From: Thozetella sp. PMI_491
Lineage: Eukaryota > Ascomycota > Sordariomycetes > Chaetosphaeriales > Chaetosphaeriaceae
DNA: 64,000 nucleotides
Reading direction: 5' to 3'
Assembly: GCA_021432635.1 (NCBI GenBank)
Contig: MU270084.1
Location: 1-64,000 of the forward strand
How positions within the stretch are numbered: position 1 is the stretch's first letter; each line of letters begins with the position of its first letter. Shown here in pieces: positions 56,459 to 64,000 of this stretch. The notes beneath the pieces were generated by a model. That model was given only the letters and a program-made list of their open reading frames with translations. It was not told the DNA's origin and did not search any database. A program made the position numbers and the translations under genes.

Positions 56459-58265
56459 GTTTGCGACAGTACACAACTCGGGATCCGATGCAGGCCGAGT
56501 CCGCGCGATTCCTCTTGGATATGCGTCTCCGCAGAATTGCTCTTGACGCCAGAAAGGGCCCTCAGCAAGGATGCGACGAGAGCGACAACCCAACTTCTTG
56601 CAACACCAGAAACTCGCGGGCCGATCGAAGGTAAAGAGCGCGAGAGCCAGAAGCCTGGACGCTTCGTGGGGGCGGAAACCCAGGGCGATTAATATAGGGA
56701 GGATGCACGGTCCGGATGAATGTGTATGATTGGTGGCAAAGGCAGGGAGAGGCCTATGTTTTACTCGGACGTCCGGTAGTGCAACCTAGGTCGGGGCAAA
56801 ACTATATTCGGAGGCATATGTGGCGCCTTGGCGACGGCAAGACACTGTGGAAGCCGTCTCATTGGGCTGATTGGGGTCTGCACCTAGCCGTGCAGCGATG
56901 GCGCACCAGGCGCCGAGAGACGCAGCGCAGCTTTCCTGCATCTCTCCCAGCGATATTGCATGGCTGCAGACGAACTATACTACGGTTGGTCACGAGCCTG
57001 CGTCTGGCTGCAGGGAATTTCTGAAAAGAGATCGCGCTGCCGGGGCGGTGAGCGAGCGTCGCCTGCAAGCGAGGGCCTCATTCTAGACATGAGCGGGCAG
57101 GGAGAGATAACAGCCGCCGGTTGCGCCCCGGCCTTCCGGTGCCGGCACGGGGTGTGTGTGTCCCGTGCCACCTCCCGGCGCCCCCCCTCGAGCGAGCTTC
57201 CCCGGAGGCCGAGACGGGGTGGGTGGGCCCCCGGGAAGGCGCGGGAACCCCTGGCGCGTCCAGAGCCCAAAAAATCGTGGCTGACCCAGCCCCTCCAAAG
57301 GGAATTTGTGTCTTCTTTACCCCCTTTCCCCAATCGGGGTCTCCCTTATTAGAGTGATGACGGGCGGTACGCCACTTTGCACAATCGATACTGGGCGCTA
57401 AGAAGGGACACAAAGAGCGAACCTCTCCCCCGTTCCAGGACTTTCCTCGCAGTTTTATTTTGTCTCCATACGAGCGGATACGAATGCTGTCTCAAACCCT
57501 GGTATTCCCAGGAGCCAAGTTGAATCCAGCTCAAATCCGATAGCAAAAAAAGAAGATGAGTATCGACAAGTGGGCCCTGGCAGCCCTGCGGCTAAAACCT
57601 CACCAGTGGGGGGTAGGATCGTTCGGTCCACTGACTCGGGAGGCGTGCGGCGTCCCCTGTTATCGCTAAGCCCTGCCGCGAAGTTAGGCTCGGTGGTGCT
57701 GGACCTGCTTTGCTCCTCCCTTCTCCTGCGAACTGCACGATATCAGCAAATTCGTCGACGGAGATGTGCCAGCCAGGCATGCTGCGCAAGCTTCCTACCT
57801 CCGTAGGATCGCTCATGTCATCATTTTGAGATTTACTCCGTATAAGGTACAGTACGTATGGCGCAGGCACGGCATCGCCGCCAAGCCTAAGCTGACCCAA
57901 AGTGTGGAGGACCACAGGTCCAGTAGCTCGGTGTGGTGGGCTGAAGCATGGTGGAAATTTGCCAATTTAAATTAGCTACCAGGGGAGCTTACATGCGGCG
58001 CGTCAACAACCGACCGCACCACTGGTGCAGGCGCCCAGGCACCCAAGCCCTGTCCCTAGCCGTTACGCTTTATAGTATCCAAAAGCCGAATCCATCACCT
58101 CGGGGCTAGCGCCGCTATGACAGCCGTCGGGCGACTAAGCAGATACAAATACGTACGGCCCTCCCGCTGTGGGCGGTGGCGCGCTCAGCTCGATCGTCAT
58201 CCGGCCGCCACTCTTTTCCATCTCCGCCGTCGTCCGTCCTCCCCCTCCTCCACAAGTCACGAAAC
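56459..58265. other. 1.8 kb intergenic region
   Basis: No gene supported. A GC-rich segment (57080-57290) with C and G runs gives long but featureless ORFs in several frames. Confidence 0.4.
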
Positions 58266-59141
58266 ATGCGTGCGTCCACTCTTTCGCTCGCGGCCCTCGC
58301 GGCGCCGCTGGTTTCCGCCATTGCCTTCACTTCGCCCGCCGAGAACTCGACCGTCACCAAGGGCGCCGAGTACGAGCTCACCTGGTCCAGCGTCGACACG
58401 GACCCGTCCGTCTTCAGCATCTACCTCGTCAACTTTGTCGACTGGCCGCCCTACTACACCCCGCTGGCCCTGGACATCGAGACCGGCCTTGGTGCCTACA
58501 CGGTGCGCGTGCCGTGCGAGGCCGCCACTTCCTACGGCTTCCAGTTGTAAGTCACGGGCTCCCCTGACCCCCCGGCTGACCCTCCTGATCTCTGGCCGGC
58601 ACCCGAGGTGCGGGGTCCGAGAAGAGACCGGGAAGGGACCGGGAAGAGTTTTGAGAATGCGTGGCTGACCGAGCAATACAGCAACGCCATCAACGGCACC
58701 AACGTCTACGTCATTTATGCGCAGACGCCCAAGTTCTTCATCGATGGTGACGCATGCACAGACCCCCCGTCGTCGACCTGTGCGGCCGCCACCGTGACCG
58801 TCACGGTGAGCACAACCCTTTCGTCTGCGTCTGCCACCAGCACCTCGTACTCGGCCTCTGGGAATGGGACTGCCACCTACTCCCGGACCTCTGCGTCGTC
58901 CACGGCCACGTGGTCGTCCAACCCCCCTGCTGATCATACCACTACCTCCCACCACCACCCCAAGCCCACCTCTGGCGGAAAGTGTCCTGACACCATTGGC
59001 TGGGGCTCTTCAGGCTACAGTCACCCCGTGACGTTGACGCAAGCGCCCACTCCCCCCGGAGCGGCCTCGACCGATTATGCCTCCACCGAGGTGGTGTACA
59101 CGACCGTGTACCAGGAGTGGCAGGGACAGTGCCACTGCTAA
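58266..59141 (+). CDS. Secreted Ser/Thr-rich wall protein (Kre9/Knh1-like domain)
   Basis: Exons 58266-58546 and 58682-59141 give 246 residues; the 135 nt intron is long for this locus. A signal peptide (STLSLAALAAPLVSAIAF) precedes a small beta-sandwich-like domain typical of fungal Kre9/Knh1 N-terminal domains: FTSPAENSTVTKGAEYELTW, then YTVRVPCEAATSYGFQ and FFIDGD. The second half is a Ser/Thr/Ala-rich stalk expected to be O-glycosylated. The end (YQEWQGQCHC) has no hydrophobic tail, so it is probably soluble or covalently wall-bound rather than GPI-anchored. The role is presumed to be in cell-wall glucan organisation. Confidence 0.82.
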
Positions 59142-60640
59142 AAGGCCAGGAGGCACGACGAGGACGAAGTATTGAAGGAGGACCTGCCTCACGCGCAGGG
59201 TTCAGATGGTTGGGCGTGGGACCGGGCTACGCCACTGCCGCGTTGTGCTGGCTAATAACTAATAAAAATACCCATGACAATATACCTTGTTGCAGCGGGA
59301 TCCAGATGATGCTGAAGTGGCCGTTGTGCAAAAGACAAGCTCGCTAGGACCATGTGCTCGGCGATGAGGCGAGGATGCTGATGATAATAGTAGACTGAGG
59401 TGACGAATTTAGCGAAGCCGGCCTCGTAAGGATGCCCGAGCTTCCCAATGGAGCGCTTCCCACAGGATTTGCGGGGGAGGGTCGGTCAACGGATGAGACT
59501 CTTTGAAGTTGAGCTCCGCTAGCTGTATCCTTTCGACGCTACTTCTAATACAGGGCACCTCAGCCTAGAAATAGAAGAGAAGTCGGGTCCTTGAACGCTG
59601 CGGAGCTCAGGAGAACTCTTCTTAGACATGTATACTTGGCGAAAGAGATAAGTTAAAGGACGGTGAAGTCATGCCTGTGCAGAAGATCCCTGTATCGGAT
59701 TGACTGCCTGGGCCGGCATGCCGATGGGGCAGAAACCGTTGCGCTAAGCGGAGGAGAAGCAAGTTAGCAGCCTGTTACCCCCCTGAATCGTAGATGCCAG
59801 ATCCCGTACAGAATCAGGCCATAGCACCCCATGCTAGCAGATCTGGCCTAGTTAGTAATTACGTAGGTACCCCCAGCACGAACGCCTCCAGTGGCTGCTT
59901 TAGTCCCGAGAACACGGCAGTTCCGCAGCCACATCGGCAGCTGTAGCCGTAAACCCAGGGGGGGGCAGGGGGGGCAGAGGCGAAGGGAATAATGCGAGCA
60001 CGTACTCCGTCACGCATTCCGTAGTATGTATGCTGACACGATCACAAAAATCAGCGCTCGATGCCCTGCACTGGAGCCAATCTCACTCGTCGGTCAGCTT
60101 CTACCAAACTGCGAGGGAATTGCGAAACCGTGGGGATGAACTAGGCAGAAGCTCAATGCACCCCTGTTCGTCTTGACACGTGGTCCGCGGTAGCATCTGG
60201 ATATTTATATTTGTCTTGCGCGAATATGTCAAAGATCGTATCTGGTTTTCTGGATTCCCTCGATATAAACACGATCGTCCTTGGGCCTTGGGCGCGTCCC
60301 AAGACTTAGAATATGTAAAAGTCAACTCTGGTGACACCAGTTACCCGATCCGACCAACCAGACAGCACAGGGTTGGGCCGGGGTTTTCGGCAAGCCATCA
60401 AAAGTCCGCTCCTGCCAGCTCTGAGGCTCCAGCTCAGCTCTGAGGCTCCACCCAAGCTCCAATTGCGATTACTCAGTGTGGGGCCGCGCCTGCCGGAGTT
60501 TTGGATATTCTCCGCTTGGCCGGCGACCATTCTTGAAGGAAGCGCCTCGCGGCCCGGTGCCTTATCGCCGTTTCTCCTTTCTGATATGTCGCTACCGAGG
60601 GCACGTTGAAGCATCGAGAGAAAGAAGACGTCTGCTTGTC
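59142..60640. other. 1.5 kb intergenic region
   Basis: No gene supported. A 16-base direct repeat (CAGCTCTGAGGCTCCA) occurs twice, near 60416 and 60434. G runs at 59959-59976. Confidence 0.4.
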
Positions 60641-63600
60641 ATGGAGCGGCCAAAGTCCGTGGCGAAATGGGGCGCTGCCTGCTCGGCGTGCGCTTCGGCA
60701 AAGGCCAAGTGCCTCCGGAGCAACGACAACGCTGGGGCCAAGTGTGACCGGCAAGTTGCCCATACCCTCCCCTGAAATCCCCGATACACTCCGGACCGGC
60801 CTTTGGCCTCCAGTTCAGCTCCGGCCGCCGCCCTGGGCGTCGTATCGGCTGCCGCCCGGACGGCCTGCCCCGCTCGCCAAGGGTAGCGATGCCCAGCGCC
60901 CCCGCCGGAGACTCCCGCATGGGACTCCGGGCTCGCTTGTCACCGTGGTCTCGAGACATCGGCCTGCGGGATGGCCCAACTGGATGGGCGGCCCCCTTGA
61001 GACCGACCTCTTGCTAACTAAGTTCGTAGCTGCGAGCGGTTGTTCAAGGACTGCACCAACCAGGTTCATAAGCCGAGGAAGAAGAGGACTTCCAAGCCTT
61101 CGTAAGTCTCAGCTCCCACTATGTTCTTGTAATGCGGGCAAGTTGCTACGAAACTGCTCTGTTCCAAGCGAGCTGTAAAGTATATACACTGGCTATTGAG
61201 TGCTTGGCGTAAGGGTGTTGTTCCCCCCACTTGGACCTGTGTCGACCGGCGGTGCGGACTTTACGTCTTGGAGATATTCGCCGCGGCGGCTTTTCGCCCA
61301 ATTTGTCTATCTATGGCCTGCTCGCTTCTTGCTCCTCTCCCCAACCCCTAACTGGCCCCCGCTGCATACCTCCTTGTCGTACAGACCGCCCATTGGCGTG
61401 CCCCAGATCTTGCTAACCCCGCTATGCGATCTCCAGGAAGACGGCACAGCTGGAACAGAGGCTTAACGGCCTCGTTGACCTCCTCAGAGCATCAGGCGAA
61501 CTCCGTGGTGTGGACCCTGGGGGCTTTGATGGCCAAAACGCCCGGGAAGCGGTCGACAAGATCTCATGCATAGCCCAAGACAGTCAGTGACGTCCACTCT
61601 TGGGCACCACACCTAGTACTTGAGCTGATTCGATGGATAGTCGACCTAGACATAGGTGTGTCGTTGGCTTCGAGAGCCCAGTCGTCGCCGCAGGACGACA
61701 GCTCGGATGATGAGGAAGAGGACGAGCTGGCCGAGGAGGGGTCGATCAGGGTTCCCAAGCACTACAATTCGTATGCGCCGCCGACATGTATCTGCTGCGT
61801 AGAGCCCGGCCTGGCACCAGGGCCGCCCGAGACGGACGAGACAATCCTCACTGTCTACCAGACGCACCTGAGCCCCCTGTTCCCCTTCGTCATCATCCCT
61901 CCGGGGACGACGCCCGAGGAGCTGGAGACATCTCGCCCCTTCTTGTTCTCTGCGATTCGCATGGTCACGACCTTGACCAACATGCGGTCCATGCATGCGC
62001 AGATGTACAAACTGATCGCGCAGGTTTCGGATAGGATGCTCATTAGGTCCGAGAAGTCGCTGGATCTACTCCAGGGCATCATTGTCATGGTGGGGTGGCA
62101 CCATTATCACTGCCTGATGCACTCCCAGATGAACAACTTGATCCACCTCGCCCAGAGCTTGGCGGCAGACCTGGGCCTGAACCGGCACCCGTCCATCCAG
62201 GAGAGGACGAGCCTGATGGTCCTATACCCAGACGACCCCCCGCCCCGATCGAACGAGGAGAGGAGGGCGATGCTGGGGGTATGGTATATGACTTCATGGT
62301 ATGCCACCTATGCACCCGTGGTCACTCGGAGCCTTTTATTGCGTGGACCTGCTAACCATGTGTATTCAGCATGGCCACCGGCTTCTACAGGATACAGTCC
62401 CTGAACTTCACACCTTACATCAAGCTCTGTCTACAAGAGCTCCAGGATAACCGAGAATACGAGACGGACATTATTCTGGCCCACATGGTGCGCATCCAGA
62501 ACCTGACCGAGAAGATCGTGGAGATGAGGACGCGGGAGCAGGAGGACAGCTCGGTGCTACGAGCTCCTATCTCGGCGTATACGTCGACGTATCAAGCCGA
62601 GTTGGACAAGATCCAATCGTCGATCAGCAAGAACCTAAAGAACAACAGTAAGTGCGGTGAATTGCGCCGCCGCCATCAGTTCCACACAGTCTGAGCTCAC
62701 AATTACTCTAGAGTACCTCATGGTCTACGTCCATTCCACAGTCTTGCGCCTCTACGAGCCGCCCACTGTGGATAGCGCCCTTCTAAACAAGTTCCACAAA
62801 GATCTCACCTCACTGAGTGACAGTACACCGTCTTCACTCGACCTCTTTTACCGCGCGAGCCACGCACTGCAGGCCTGGTACGATCACTGGTTCACCGTCC
62901 CCATCTCGTCGTATTTCTACCTCCCCATGCCGGTCATCGTCCAGATCATATACAGCACGACTATGCTCGCTCGGTGGGCCAAGCTGGTTTCGCCCGTGCC
63001 ACGCAATCCGGGACCACGTATCGGAGGTGCTGCTGGTATCGTCGACCCGTCCGCGAACAACCCGCAGTGTCGACCAGCGGTTCCGATCCCTGTATCTCTC
63101 CGGCAGAGAATCCAGCAGGGTTCGAGACACTGCATGGGGCTCGCGCCGCCGCCAAATTTCGACGAGGCTGGCGGCGAGCAGCCAGCTGTCTCGGCCTCTA
63201 CCGTGTCCAATTCGCCTTCGGCGTCGGTCGGGAGCACTGCCCCTTCAGAAACAAGCGCCGATCCCCTCGTGAAGCCCCTGTCCGACGTCAAGTTCCGCGA
63301 AACGACAGACCCGAGCATCCCCGTCATTGTGGCAGCCATGAAGGAGCAACTCAACGCGCAACTTGGTCTGAAGATCGATATAACGGGCATCCTGTCGCAG
63401 TTCGCCTCCCGTTGTGCGCAAGCAAACGAGGAGATGCTGCTTGTTGGCGGCGGCGAGGCCGAACGAAACGTGTGGGACCTAGCCTCCAAAAAGATCAACA
63501 TCACACGTGCCAAGTTGGAGCGCTGGGCTGAGATCATCGCGCAGGGAGGGCCGGAAACATATCCCCCGGCGATGCCCGGCGACAATATGAAGACAAAGCT

Positions 63601-63958
63601 AGGGTACGAGCGTGGCAGGTACGACGATTGTATGCCGTGCCACCCCACTTCGGCTGGCGAGAAAACTGTGTTGCCGGAGCTAGATCAAGGCGCGTCGGAG
63701 GCAGCACAACAACAACAGCAGCAGCAGGAGCAGCAACAACCGCTAGAGAATCAGTATATGGTTGATGGTGGAATGGTGAACATGGAAATGGCCCCGATGG
63801 AGGACTACGGCACCGCCATGAACCTGGAACCCAATGTGATAGCACATGCGCTGAACAGTGGCTGCGCCGATTTCTGGTTCCAGAACGGTGCGGAAACCTC
63901 GGAACAGAACCTATGGGACAATATGATGATGGATTGGGGTCCGATAAATATCTTTTGA
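60641..63958 (+). CDS. Zn2Cys6 transcription factor
   Basis: Exons 60641-60750, 61030-61101, 61437-61582, 61656-62298, 62370-62647 and 62712-63958 give 831 residues. The binuclear cluster has C14-x2-C17-x6-C24-x10-C35-x2-C38-x6-C45 and is complete only after removal of a 279 nt intron with a GC donor (CG|GCAAGT) and CTAAC branch. A basic linker (KPRKKRTSKP) and short coiled coil (TAQLEQRLNGLVDLLRAS) follow. The middle region shows the fungal-specific factor domain (SPLFPFVIIP, VGWHHYHCLMHSQMNNLIHL, LGLNRHPS). Near the C-terminus there is a Gln-rich run (about 63707-63739). It could regulate the neighbouring SDR/MFS/monooxygenase genes or act elsewhere; no target is evident. Confidence 0.88.
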
Positions 63959-64000
63959 GATGCTGATGCATTGGTCTCGTTGGTTCTGGGGCAGGCGTCT

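Noticed and set aside
55937-56692. 251-codon ORF on the plus strand
   Set aside because: Mirror of the MFS transporter; the low-complexity Glu/Gly-rich translation has no family features.

Overview
The window looks like nuclear DNA of a filamentous ascomycete (Pezizomycotina). Genes carry many short introns (mostly 46-90 nt, GT-AG, with CTAAC or CTGAC branch sites). Families typical of these fungi are present: UstYa/DUF3328 proteins, a PTH11/rhodopsin-type receptor, a Fig1 protein, a GT69 mannosyltransferase, Zn2Cys6 and HeLo-type kinase proteins. The left edge is AT-rich and decayed, as expected of RIP-affected repeats. All exon models below were built by hand from splice signals, reading phase and family resemblance; no search was run.

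Left part (1-15 kb), an accessory, immunity-like region. Two divergent kinase-TPR paralogues (1215-4851 minus, 5846-8734 plus) share one intergenic region, and each carries a different lesion: an in-frame stop in the first, a missing splice acceptor in the second. Next come a CorA-like membrane protein (about 9122-11023), a two-kinase protein whose second kinase is a HeLo-associated pseudokinase (11095-13981 minus), and an 80-residue gene (14070-14371 minus). Further NLR-like pieces lie to the right: a NACHT-less ankyrin protein (21969-23201 minus) and an ankyrin protein with a STAND-type N-terminal helical domain (27246-29261).

Middle (15-31 kb): a tail-anchored sulfotransferase-fold protein, an Ada/AraC-type regulator with the complete methyl-acceptor Cys4 site, a GT69 mannosyltransferase, a 4 kb gene-poor stretch and the mitochondrial rhomboid protease.

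RiPP region (32-43 kb), the main discovery candidate. A 164-residue secreted precursor (34986-35783 minus) has a signal peptide and six copies of a unit with core Y-[IM]-Y-G-I-[TS], each preceded by Lys-Arg-Asp-Phe. This is the layout of dikaritin (ustiloxin/phomopsin-type) precursors. Every repeat is its own exon, and all six introns split the core Tyr codon at the same phase. A UstYa-like oxidase is divergently transcribed from the same 486 bp promoter region; a second canonical UstYa protein and a P450 follow, and a SnoaL-like protein and a secreted protein lie on the other side. A maturation path can be proposed: Kex2 cleavage at Lys-Arg, UstY-catalysed cyclisation through Tyr, then P450 tailoring.

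Right part (43-64 kb): a PTH11-like receptor, then a second possible metabolic group (phenol-hydroxylase-type flavin monooxygenase, TPR-SET protein, SDR, MFS transporter), a secreted Ser/Thr-rich wall protein, and a Zn2Cys6 transcription factor with a GC-AG intron.
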